This document shows, piece after piece, positions 7,818-13,478 of a stretch of DNA of 13,478 nt. Each line of letters begins with the position of its first letter. The stretch's first letter is position 1. A program made the translations under genes and the position numbers. A model generated the notes under the pieces. It ran no database searches. It was not told where the DNA came from and saw only the letters and a list, made by a program, of their open reading frames with translations. Origin of the DNA: Thermoplasmata archaeon (lineage in GTDB: Archaea > Thermoplasmatota > Thermoplasmata > Halarchaeoplasmatales > Halarchaeoplasmataceae). The stretch is from the NCBI GenBank assembly GCA_019594025.1, contig JAFDUB010000040.1, forward strand, positions 1-13,478, written 5' to 3'.

Positions 7818-7818
7818 T

Positions 7819-8769
7819 ATGTTGGATATGTGGTTATCAATAACTGGTGCCTTCTTTGTCGCCTTAGTAGTGTCTCGTTGGCAGATCCTAAAGTTCCCTA
7901 AAGCAGGTATTGATGGAAAGGACATGCACAAACACGGAAGAAATTTTGTTGCGGAAATGGGTGGTTTAGCGGCGATAATCGGGTTTATTGTGGGAACCTC
8001 TATTTTACTGGGTAGGGCCGGTGAGGGTATAGACACCGCTCTATTCTTAACCGCTATAATAGCAATCATAGGTGCAGGGTTCATAGGTATGGTGGACGAT
8101 ATCGTTTCCATACGTCAGAAAACCAAGGCTTTTTTACCCTATATTTTTGCTTTGCCCTTTGGTATTCAGATGATGAATCAAAACGTTACAATTTTTTCTT
8201 ATGAAATTTCATACTCTTACTTCATACTGCTGGCAGTTCCATTTGGTGTGACTTGTGCCGCGAACGCATCGAATATGTTGGAAGGTTTCAACGGACTGGG
8301 TGCGGGACTCTCATCTATTTGCTCCATTACTCTGATAATTCTGATTTACCTTAAAAACGGTCCAGGTTATGGTCTCTATATTTTGTTTCCGCTTTTGGGT
8401 GCAACTCTAGGATTTAGCGTCTTCAACCTTTATCCATCTAGAATCTTTCCCGGAGACACCTTTACGCTCTTCAGCGGGGCGGCGCTCAGTTCCGCGGCTA
8501 TAATCAGCGGGTTGATAACCCCTGGAATCATCCTCTTTGTTCCCATGATAGTTGAATTTTTTTTAAAATTCAGAGGCGGATTCCAAGCGGAAAACTTTGC
8601 AGATATGGACGAAGAAAAATATCTAATCAGCGTTCATGATAAGACCGAGAGCATAACACATTTGATAGTAAAAAAGTTCAAAGTAAAAGAATGGCAGCTG
8701 GTTGCACTGGTTTGGTTAATGGAAGGATTACTTGGGGCTGCGGTAATAATCGGGTATGTTTACCTCTGA
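7819..8769 (+). CDS. polyprenyl-phosphate GlcNAc-1-phosphate transferase (Alg7/AglH-like)
   Basis: This polytopic membrane enzyme of 316 residues is a paralog of the gene at 6697 and closer to the family consensus. It shows GKDMHKHGRNFVAEMGG near residues 33-49, the Asp pair D93-D94 in MVDDIVS at the same positions as in the paralog, NASNMLEGFNGLGAG (N158-G159 core, compare human Alg7/DPAGT1 NILAGING), and FPGDTFTLFSG with D213, close to the eukaryotic FVGDTFCYFAG. The expected reaction is UDP-GlcNAc + dolichyl-P to GlcNAc-PP-dolichol at the inner face of the membrane, the first step of lipid-linked oligosaccharide assembly. The C-terminal loop lacks the eukaryotic CPRHR motif, as is usual for archaeal members. 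Its stop is one base from the stop of the convergent gene at 8771. Confidence 0.86.
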   Translation: MLDMWLSITGAFFVALVVSRWQILKFPKAGIDGKDMHKHGRNFVAEMGGLAAIIGFIVGTSILLGRAGEGIDTALFLTAIIAIIGAGFIGMVDDIVSIRQKTKAFLPYIFALPFGIQMMNQNVTIFSYEISYSYFILLAVPFGVTCAANASNMLEGFNGLGAGLSSICSITLIILIYLKNGPGYGLYILFPLLGATLGFSVFNLYPSRIFPGDTFTLFSGAALSSAAIISGLITPGIILFVPMIVEFFLKFRGGFQAENFADMDEEKYLISVHDKTESITHLIVKKFKVKEWQLVALVWLMEGLLGAAVIIGYVYL

Positions 8770-8770
8770 T

Positions 8771-9259
8771 TTAACGATAAAGTGAAGGACCCGGTTTTGT
8801 TGAACTTACCTCCTCGCCTTGAGTCGGGACTCCTCCCAAGGATTGAAAGTGTACCGTTGTTCGCATACCAACGTTTACCAAACTCTGTACCGTATCGAAG
8901 AACAGAGTCCTGGTGATGTCTTCGTCGTAAAGGTGTTTTTTTATTACGACATTGTCTGGATTGTTTTTTTTGTCTCTCCTGATATTGTAAATCACGCTGT
9001 CGCCGGAAAGCATCATGACTAAAGCCCTTTCAAAACCCGACCTCATTTTTGGATCCATACCGCCGATGATTTGTTTGTGTTCCTCGCTTACCGATAGTTT
9101 GTAAACTACTTCCAGCCTCTTAGAATAATCTTCAGGATTACCTAGAAGCACCACCCTGTCTCCGTGCTTCAATTGTATCAACCAATTAAGATTGGGGTGA
9201 TCGATTACCTTGTATTCCCTATCATCGTCATCCAGCCATTCCAAGAGTTGCTTTTTCAT
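8771..9259 (-). CDS. conserved archaeal protein, DUF2299-like
   Basis: This soluble acidic protein of 162 residues opens with MKKQLLEWLDDDDREYKVIDHP. A strand-rich core follows (NLNWLIQLKHGDRVVLLG, YKLSVSEEHKQII) and then a helical second half (FERALVMMLS, FFDTVQSLVNVG). It ends in a low-complexity tail rich in Gly, Ser and Pro after about residue 140. The order and length resemble the archaeal DUF2299 family (YbjN or secretion-chaperone-like fold), whose function is unknown; I recall this rather than prove it. The ATG at 9259 is the first start and has a TATA-like element about 26 bases upstream, so the gene may be leaderless and separate from the membrane-protein gene that ends 39 bases upstream. 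Confidence 0.72.
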   Translation of the reverse strand: MKKQLLEWLDDDDREYKVIDHPNLNWLIQLKHGDRVVLLGNPEDYSKRLEVVYKLSVSEEHKQIIGGMDPKMRSGFERALVMMLSGDSVIYNIRRDKKNNPDNVVIKKHLYDEDITRTLFFDTVQSLVNVGMRTTVHFQSLGGVPTQGEEVSSTKPGPSLYR

Positions 9260-9281
9260 ACAGCATCATATATTATTCAGT

Positions 9282-9289
9282 GGTTTAAA
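9282..9289 (-). promoter_or_regulatory. TATA-like element for the DUF2299-like gene
   Basis: GTTTAAAC, preceded on the minus strand by AAAA, is centred about 26 bases before the ATG at 9259. The distance again predicts a leaderless transcript. Confidence 0.35.
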
Positions 9290-9298
9290 CTTTTCCAT

Positions 9299-9862
9299 TT
9301 ATATCAATAGATACTCCAAAATACGAAGAGCTACCAAGGGACCGATCACCATTAGAAAATCATCGTCAAATACAATCTTTGGATACTCTGAAATTATTGC
9401 GGCTATAGAGCCTACAAATGCAAAAACGAGTAGTAGGGTGAGTTCGTAACCTGTAAGCAGATTCAGAATGATTATGGATAATAGGAAATAGGCGATCAAT
9501 GGTATAATCGGATATAACCTCGGAACGTGTTGTCTGGTTTCACCGCATAGAGGATCTACAATTCCCATACCGACAAGAGCCAGGATTGCAAGATGCATGG
9601 GGAATAATAACAAGGCAATAGCAGCGGCCATGGTAGCCCATGCGTAGGCCGCTATTTTTGTTCGTTCGTAATCTCTCAGACCAAAAATGTACCATTTTTT
9701 CCAAACTCTGATTGATTCGAAAGAGAGGATTATTAAAACGATTATTAGGAAAAGAATAGCTCGATTGTAACCCAGTATGGTTTTCGGCATCAAGTAATAT
9801 ACAAGAAAAATCCAAGCCATAGAATGAACTATTCTTCTAAATAGATGATGTGATTCAGACAT
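9299..9862 (-). CDS. SEC59/dolichol-kinase-like membrane protein
   Basis: The product is a small polytopic membrane protein of 187 residues with about six hydrophobic segments. It shows the pattern of the COG0170 dolichol/phytol kinase and CTP-transferase family: R9-R10-x-x-H13 at the start (family RK-x-x-H), E49-x-x-R52 after the second segment, D103-P in the central GIVDPLCGE loop where the family has a D-x-x-A/G signature, and E159 followed by an acidic DDD (166-168) before the last segment (family E-x-n-DDN). The glycine-rich loop is reduced, so activity is not certain. A polyprenol or prenyl-alcohol kinase using CTP is the best guess. I place the start at ATG 9862, not the frame opening at 9934, because AAGGAG lies six bases before it and the N-terminus aligns there. 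It overlaps the acyl-CoA synthetase gene by 8 bases (ATGTCTGA), so translation is probably coupled. Confidence 0.68.
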   Translation of the reverse strand: MSESHHLFRRIVHSMAWIFLVYYLMPKTILGYNRAILFLIIVLIILSFESIRVWKKWYIFGLRDYERTKIAAYAWATMAAAIALLLFPMHLAILALVGMGIVDPLCGETRQHVPRLYPIIPLIAYFLLSIIILNLLTGYELTLLLVFAFVGSIAAIISEYPKIVFDDDFLMVIGPLVALRILEYLLI

Positions 9863-11198
9863 TTTCTGCTCCTTTTGACAGTAATTCAAGTATTCTAACT
9901 GCACGATTAGTGGAGGTATACGTATCAATTCCATAGGATAAGAATCCTTTGTTCAATTCAACGGAAGAGAGGTCGCCTAAAAGCACTATAATTACTGGTT
10001 TAGATGTTCGATAGTATACACTGTTAATATCGTCGATGAGCTCCTCAGTGGTGTTTGGGGAAACGGAGAGGTAAACTAGCACACCAGACACCTCCGACGC
10101 CTCTACAAGTATTTGAAGGACCTCTGCAAATCCATGGTTGTCCACCCGTGGTGATAGGTCCACCGGATTTTTCTTTGAATCTGCATAAGGAACGCTGCGG
10201 TGGATGGCCTTTATGGTACGGTTAGATAGTTGGGCGAGTGCAAGTAAAGAGGAAGCGGCCACAGCGTCTGTACCTATCACACCCATACCGCCGGTTGTAC
10301 TCAATACGGCAATTTTATTGTCATCGAGAAAACGATTCTTTGTTAAAGCGATTATAAAGTCAACCAGTTCACGTTCATCTTTAGCCAATGCTATGCCCAA
10401 CTGTTCAGAAGCCCCCTCCAAAACGGAATAGGAGCCCTTCGACATCTCTCCGGTATGAGTTTGTACCGCCTTTCTCGATCCTTCACTGCGTCCACCCTTC
10501 AACAAAATTATCCTTTTTTTTCCTTTCATGGTTTTTACGATTTTAAAAAAGGCTCGTCCATCGACCAGTTTTTCAAGATACAACGCGATCACATCTGTTT
10601 TTTCATCTTTCGATAGGTATTCTAAAACATCTAATTCGTTTATATCGAAAGCACTTCCGATATCGGCAAAAAGAGAAATGCCTAATGAGCGTTCATAAAG
10701 GGATTCAAAAATTGGCAGTGCTAAGAATCCACTTTGTGAGACGAAAGCTACATTACCCTCTGAAGGTCGAATCAGTACCTCTTCATCGATTATGATCGTA
10801 TCCAGTCTAGAATCGGGCTTATAGAGCCCTAAACTGTTGGGTCCGAGTACGCGGGGTTTTTCTTTATCCACGTTTTCGTAAATTTTTTTAATTATTTCAT
10901 CGCTATCGGCAGAGGGTACCATAATCACTTTAACATCGTTTTCGATGCAGTCCATGACTGCTGTTTCCAGATACTTAGAAGACACTGTTAGTACAGCTAT
11001 GTCTACTTCTTCAGTTGCATCATCTAGACTACTTGGAAACTCTTTTTCATTTGGATTAATAGGAATCACTGTGCACTCCGTATTTTTCATACGATGATAC
11101 ACGAGGGCTGCAGGTTTACTTGAATTTTTAGTAACCCCATAAATCGCCATGACTTTTGGTTCTACAAGAGGGAAGCTTACTCCGTTATACACGCCCAC
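9855..11198 (-). CDS. acdA: NDP-forming acyl-CoA synthetase, alpha subunit
   Basis: This cytosolic protein of 447 residues is homologous to the alpha subunit of ADP-forming acetyl/acyl-CoA synthetase, which conserves energy as ATP from acyl-CoA, ADP and phosphate. Domains in order are a Rossmann CoA-binding domain (1-125; VLGPNSLGLY at 117-126), the first ligase-CoA domain (SQSG 154-157; GGRSEGSRKAVQTHTG with the expected phosphorylated His at H248), and the second ligase domain (TTGGMG, NPVDLSP) to the end. The nucleotide loop near the N-terminus (IYGVTKNSSKPAA) departs from the family's GAS-type loop. There is no ATP-grasp beta part, and no beta-subunit gene in the window. The start is GTG at 11198; a GTG two codons later (11192) is equally possible and fits an A/T-rich TATA-like stretch at 11211-11221. 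The 3' end overlaps the SEC59-like gene. Confidence 0.85.
   Translation of the reverse strand: MGVYNGVSFPLVEPKVMAIYGVTKNSSKPAALVYHRMKNTECTVIPINPNEKEFPSSLDDATEEVDIAVLTVSSKYLETAVMDCIENDVKVIMVPSADSDEIIKKIYENVDKEKPRVLGPNSLGLYKPDSRLDTIIIDEEVLIRPSEGNVAFVSQSGFLALPIFESLYERSLGISLFADIGSAFDINELDVLEYLSKDEKTDVIALYLEKLVDGRAFFKIVKTMKGKKRIILLKGGRSEGSRKAVQTHTGEMSKGSYSVLEGASEQLGIALAKDERELVDFIIALTKNRFLDDNKIAVLSTTGGMGVIGTDAVAASSLLALAQLSNRTIKAIHRSVPYADSKKNPVDLSPRVDNHGFAEVLQILVEASEVSGVLVYLSVSPNTTEELIDDINSVYYRTSKPVIIVLLGDLSSVELNKGFLSYGIDTYTSTNRAVRILELLSKGAENV
9869..9874 (-). promoter_or_regulatory. Shine-Dalgarno site of the SEC59-like gene
   Basis: AAGGAG on the minus strand, six bases before the ATG at 9862 and inside the end of the acyl-CoA synthetase gene. 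It fixes the start of the downstream gene and implies re-initiation within one mRNA. Confidence 0.65.
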
Positions 11199-11230
11199 CT
11201 AAATAGACTAAATAAATAAAAGGTTTGGTG

Positions 11231-11249
11231 AAGGGGTTATACCCCCTTT
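11231..11249 (-). terminator. hairpin after paaK, possible terminator
   Basis: AAGGGG and CCCCTT (11231-11236 and 11243-11248) form a six-base stem with a short loop just past the paaK stop. In the minus direction a T-rich stretch (TTTTATTTATTT, 11210-11221) follows about ten bases on. It may end the paaK transcript, and the T-rich part may also serve as the TATA element of the next gene. Confidence 0.4.
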
Positions 11250-11254
11250 ACTAT

Positions 11255-12571
11255 TTAAGGCTCTTCGATACGGTCGTGTTCCTCTCTGAGATCGATTACT
11301 CTTTTAGCCTTGCCTACTGTCCTCGGCAGACTGCCTGGTTCAAGCAATTCCAACCTCGCTCTTATGTTGAGAACCGCTGTTAAGTTTTCACTAGCCCTCT
11401 TCATTAGCTCCTCTTCGTCGTACTTATCGGATTCATGGTAATCTTTATCCACCTCTACCTTGACGAACAGCTTGTCGAGAACGTCCCTGTCCACGATTAT
11501 TTGATAGTGTTCTCCAATACCTTCGGTCTCAAGTAGTGCTGCCTCGATCTGACTGGGGAAGACGTTTACGCCACCGACTATCAACATATCGTCACTACGA
11601 CCTTTGATCCTCATTATACGCGGGTGAGCCCTACCACATTCGCACTCTTCGTAGTTTACCACCGCTATGTCCTTGGTGCGGTATCTAAGTAAAGGCATCG
11701 CCTCACGGGTGAGCATGGTGAATACAAGCTCTCCCTTCTCACCTTCGGGAAGTACTTCTCCCGTTGAAGGGTTGATGGTTTCAACCAAGAACTGGTCACT
11801 CCATATGTGAAGACCCTTTTGTTCGGGACACTCTACCGCCACTCCAGGTCCGTACAGCTCGCTCATCCCGTACACGTCCTGTGCACTCAATCCGAAGGAT
11901 TCCTGTATACTTTCCCTAGCCTCGTCACTCCATGGTTCGGCGCCGAACATGCCGACTTTCAAGTTGAAGTCCTCTTTCGGATCATAGCCGAACTTTTTCG
12001 CGGCTTCAGACAAGTAGATGGCGTATGAAGGTGTACATGCCAAAATATCTGTCTGGAAGTCGTACATCATCTTGATTTGTTTTTTAGTATTACCCGTACT
12101 TGTAGGAAGCACCGCACAGCCCAGTACCTCTGCACCATGGTGGAAGCCCAGCCCTCCGGTAAATAGACCGTATCCGTATGCGTTCTGAACTATATGTTCC
12201 GGCTCCGCACCGGCGGCGTTGTACGTCCGTGCCATTAGGTCTCCCCAAACCTCCATATCCTTGCGTGTATAGGAAACGACGGTAGGTGTTCCAGTGGTTC
12301 CCGAAGATGCGTGAAAACGCACAACTTGCTCTTTGGGAACAGCCAGGATTCCGTAAGGGTAATGATCACGCAGGTCGTCTTTAACGGTGAAAGGAACTTT
12401 CCTTAAATCATCCAGCTTGTTTACATCCGATGGTGTTATGCCCTTTTCTTTGAAACGCTTTTTGTACATAGGAACGTTTTCGTAGGCGTACCTGACCATC
12501 TTTACCAATCGTTTCTCCTGCAGTTCTCTTATATCTTTGAGTTTCATCATCTGTGCTTTTTCATTGAACAT
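11255..12571 (-). CDS. paaK: phenylacetate-CoA ligase
   Basis: This cytosolic adenylate-forming enzyme of 438 residues activates phenylacetate or related aryl acids to the CoA thioester using ATP. The order is typical of PaaK: the N-terminal helix set (LQEKRLVKMVRYAYENVPMYKKRF), the P-loop SSGTTGTPT (89-97), GAEPW (210-214), YGMSE (234-238), the hinge region GRSDDMLIVGGVNVFPSQIE, and the C-terminal lysine motif LPRTVGKAKRV (K421 and K423). A cysteine pair in YEECECGRAHPR fits the zinc-binding loop found in this family. Length matches the family (about 430-440). In anaerobic archaea these ligases often accompany aromatic amino acid fermentation; the acyl-CoA synthetase alpha subunit downstream fits that but does not prove it. 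ATG at 12571 is preceded by GGGTG at about 7 bases. A TATA-like element lies at 12621-12628. Confidence 0.93.
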   Translation of the reverse strand: MFNEKAQMMKLKDIRELQEKRLVKMVRYAYENVPMYKKRFKEKGITPSDVNKLDDLRKVPFTVKDDLRDHYPYGILAVPKEQVVRFHASSGTTGTPTVVSYTRKDMEVWGDLMARTYNAAGAEPEHIVQNAYGYGLFTGGLGFHHGAEVLGCAVLPTSTGNTKKQIKMMYDFQTDILACTPSYAIYLSEAAKKFGYDPKEDFNLKVGMFGAEPWSDEARESIQESFGLSAQDVYGMSELYGPGVAVECPEQKGLHIWSDQFLVETINPSTGEVLPEGEKGELVFTMLTREAMPLLRYRTKDIAVVNYEECECGRAHPRIMRIKGRSDDMLIVGGVNVFPSQIEAALLETEGIGEHYQIIVDRDVLDKLFVKVEVDKDYHESDKYDEEELMKRASENLTAVLNIRARLELLEPGSLPRTVGKAKRVIDLREEHDRIEEP

Positions 12572-12583
12572 TGTTACACACCC

Positions 12584-12628
12584 ATAATCTGAATGTTTGA
12601 ACCGATTATGCGATGTAGCGATTATAAG
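12584..12628 (-). promoter_or_regulatory. paaK: paaK promoter with repeated GATTAT half-sites
   Basis: CTTATAAT (12621-12628, minus strand) is a TATA-like element that would give a leader of about 27 bases. ATAATC/GATTAT occurs three times: inverted at 12584-12589 and direct at 12604-12609 and 12620-12625, the last overlapping the TATA element. Spacing between the two direct copies is 16 bases. This could be an operator, but the motifs are short and A/T-rich. Confidence 0.3.
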
Positions 12629-12663
12629 TCTTTCGAATCCCGGTATTAACTTTAACTAATAAT

Positions 12664-13155
12664 TCAATGTTCCATTCCTAGGAGTTCGCTAACAAAATTT
12701 TTGATATCGTTGAAATACTCACCCTTATCGATATCACCTTTTTTAATAGCTAACTTTGCATCTGCTTCCATACCGAATAACTCTTCCATCTTTTTAATAG
12801 CGTCATAGGTAGGTTTACCCGATTGGGTAGTGAAAAAAGCAGCTCGAGAGGAGTACTCTTCCAGATCAGAAAGATAATATCTTATTGGAGGTGTACATGA
12901 ATTTCCCCATACCGGTGAACCTACAACTAAGAAGTCATACTTAATTGGATCATAACTAAGGCCGGTCAATGGGAATTCCTCGCTAGAAAACATGTCTTTG
13001 AAAGCCCTGAGCGTGCCGAAAAGGAAGGGGTGGTACCGTTCCACGTCTATTTTTTCTATGTCCACGTGTACAAAGCATTCTAACTCCTCGGATATGTCAT
13101 GGGCCGCTTTTCCCGTATTCCCACTTTTAGAGTGATACACTACGAGTGCCCTCAT
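12664..13155 (-). CDS. flavodoxin-family protein
   Basis: This cytosolic FMN-binding electron carrier or flavoenzyme has 163 residues. The N-terminus MRALVVYHSKSGNT shows the first strand and the FMN-phosphate loop (S9-T14). VVGSPVWGN (77-85) is the second flavin-contacting loop, and AAFFTTQSG (105-113) the third. The length fits a short-chain flavodoxin. The family is broad (flavodoxins and NAD(P)H oxidoreductases), so the partner is not known. The ATG at 13155 is the first start, and no Shine-Dalgarno sequence is seen (the preceding bases are ACAAATTA). An insertion-sequence end lies about 19 bases upstream and has probably replaced the native promoter. The paaK gene follows in the same direction after 92 bases with its own promoter. 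Confidence 0.86.
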   Translation of the reverse strand: MRALVVYHSKSGNTGKAAHDISEELECFVHVDIEKIDVERYHPFLFGTLRAFKDMFSSEEFPLTGLSYDPIKYDFLVVGSPVWGNSCTPPIRYYLSDLEEYSSRAAFFTTQSGKPTYDAIKKMEELFGMEADAKLAIKKGDIDKGEYFNDIKNFVSELLGMEH

Positions 13156-13253
13156 TAATTTGTAATTAGATTAGAGCCTGTCTGAGAAATAGTTGTTCAT
13201 AAAATTAGATAAATACTTTATATTGTTCCTGCTCCTCTTCGCTAATCTTTTTT

Positions 13254-13290
13254 GAGCAGGTCCTCAGCTTTTATGCTGAGGTTCTTGCTC
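13254..13290. repeat. two-tier hairpin at the transposase stop codon
   Basis: CCTCAGC (13262-13268) pairs with GCTGAGG (13275-13281) around the six-base loop TTTTAT. An outer GAGCA (13254-13258) pairs with TGCTC (13286-13290). The transposase stop codon (13271-13273) lies in the loop. GAGCAGG (13254-13260) can alternatively pair with CCTGCTC at 13228-13234, giving two mutually exclusive folds. It may protect the mRNA 3' end or be part of the element's end structure. Confidence 0.6.
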
Positions 13291-13478
13291 TCCAAAGTTT
13301 CAATAGATTATGTGAAAGGTTAATCAGATTCCATTCACCTTTCACTTTTTCTATTCCTCTAAGCAGCAGTTTTCCTAATCCACGATTTTTGATCTGTCCT
13401 ATAATTGGTTCGACAGAGGTGCTTCTCTTTTTGTAGATTTCTTTGCCTTTTTTGGTACGTAATTTCCTTTCCATCCGT
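13271..13478 (-). CDS. transposase, C-terminal part (IS1182-like DDE), partial at window edge
   Basis: The frame is open to the right edge and ends in TAA at 13271-13273. The 68 visible codons (the last bases of the window give Arg before MERKL) carry the third catalytic acid region of DDE transposases: IYKKRSTSVEPIIGQIK, with Glu in V-E-P and Lys six residues on. RGLGKLLLRGIEKVKGEW and LSHNLLKL follow, the characteristic tail of IS1182/IS5-like elements. No stop or frameshift breaks the visible part. An ATG at 13474 is internal to the gene, not its start. Whether the full transposase is intact cannot be seen. Confidence 0.85.
   Translation of the reverse strand, partial: RMERKLRTKKGKEIYKKRSTSVEPIIGQIKNRGLGKLLLRGIEKVKGEWNLINLSHNLLKLWRARTSA

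Larger units (their letters stand above)
13174..13478. mobile_element. insertion sequence, one end (IS1182-like), cut by the window edge
   Basis: The stretch contains the 3' end of a DDE transposase running inwards from the right edge, followed by about 97 non-coding bases. It ends at a candidate terminal repeat starting GAGCCTGTCTGAGAAATAG (13174-13192), next to A/T-rich TTAGATTA. The exact border and target duplication cannot be set without the other end. Confidence 0.7.

Noticed and set aside
7728..8111. 127-codon minus-strand frame over the start of the second glycosyltransferase
   Set aside because: Antisense to clear membrane-enzyme coding sequence with SD and motifs; rich in Ile, Pro and Ser as expected of the complement of hydrophobic codons.
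9863..9934. Longer N-terminus for the SEC59-like protein starting at 9934
   Set aside because: The extra 24 residues fall inside the upstream synthetase gene, do not match the family, and the ATG at 9862 has a good SD.
12600..12660. tRNA-like TTCGAATCC at about 12632-12640
   Set aside because: It resembles a T-loop fragment, but no matching acceptor, D or anticodon arms can be drawn around it.

Overview
The window reads as chromosomal DNA of an archaeon. The evidence is an archaeal-type glutamyl-tRNA synthetase, an archaeal CoaD-type phosphopantetheine adenylyltransferase, two archaeal/eukaryotic-type polyprenyl-phosphate GlcNAc-1-phosphate transferases, an NDP-forming acyl-CoA synthetase alpha subunit, and TATA-box promoters. 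Several TATA-like elements sit about 26-27 bases before a start codon, as expected for leaderless mRNAs, while other genes have clear Shine-Dalgarno sequences. The fusion of the adenylyltransferase to a DUF84 NTP phosphatase and the frequent leaderless layout point to a Thermoplasmatota-like euryarchaeote, but I hold that placement only loosely.

Layout, left to right. 114-2756 (+): a P2-type cation-transporting ATPase, followed by a 40-codon small ORF of uncertain reality. 2885-3694 (-): a tandem-domain universal stress protein, divergent from gltX. 3797-6659 (+): glutamyl-tRNA synthetase, a tiny zinc-ribbon membrane protein, and the bifunctional CoA-biosynthesis/NTP-phosphatase fusion. 6697-8769 (+): two tandem paralogous GlcNAc-1-phosphate transferase-family membrane enzymes separated by a 150-base leader with its own promoter and a possible 32-codon ORF. 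8771-12571 (-): a DUF2299-like protein, a SEC59/dolichol-kinase-like membrane protein, an ADP-forming acyl-CoA synthetase alpha subunit that overlaps it by 8 bases, and a phenylacetate-CoA ligase. 12664-13155 (-): a flavodoxin-family protein. 13174 to the right edge: one end of an insertion sequence with the 3' part of an IS1182-like transposase.

Two functional themes stand out. The first is polyprenol-linked glycan synthesis: two glycosyl-1-phosphate transferases that would use a dolichyl-phosphate acceptor, and within about 1.1 kb a polyprenol-kinase-like protein that could supply or recycle such a lipid phosphate. The second is CoA-thioester and redox metabolism (acyl-CoA synthetase alpha subunit, aryl-CoA ligase, flavodoxin), which would fit peptide or aromatic amino acid fermentation. 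No rRNA, tRNA or CRISPR array was recognised, and no gene-free stretch exceeds 300 bases. The most unusual items are the ATPase with its key M6 aspartate replaced by glutamine, the divergent first glycosyltransferase paralog and its leader ORF, and the insertion-sequence end abutting the flavodoxin gene.
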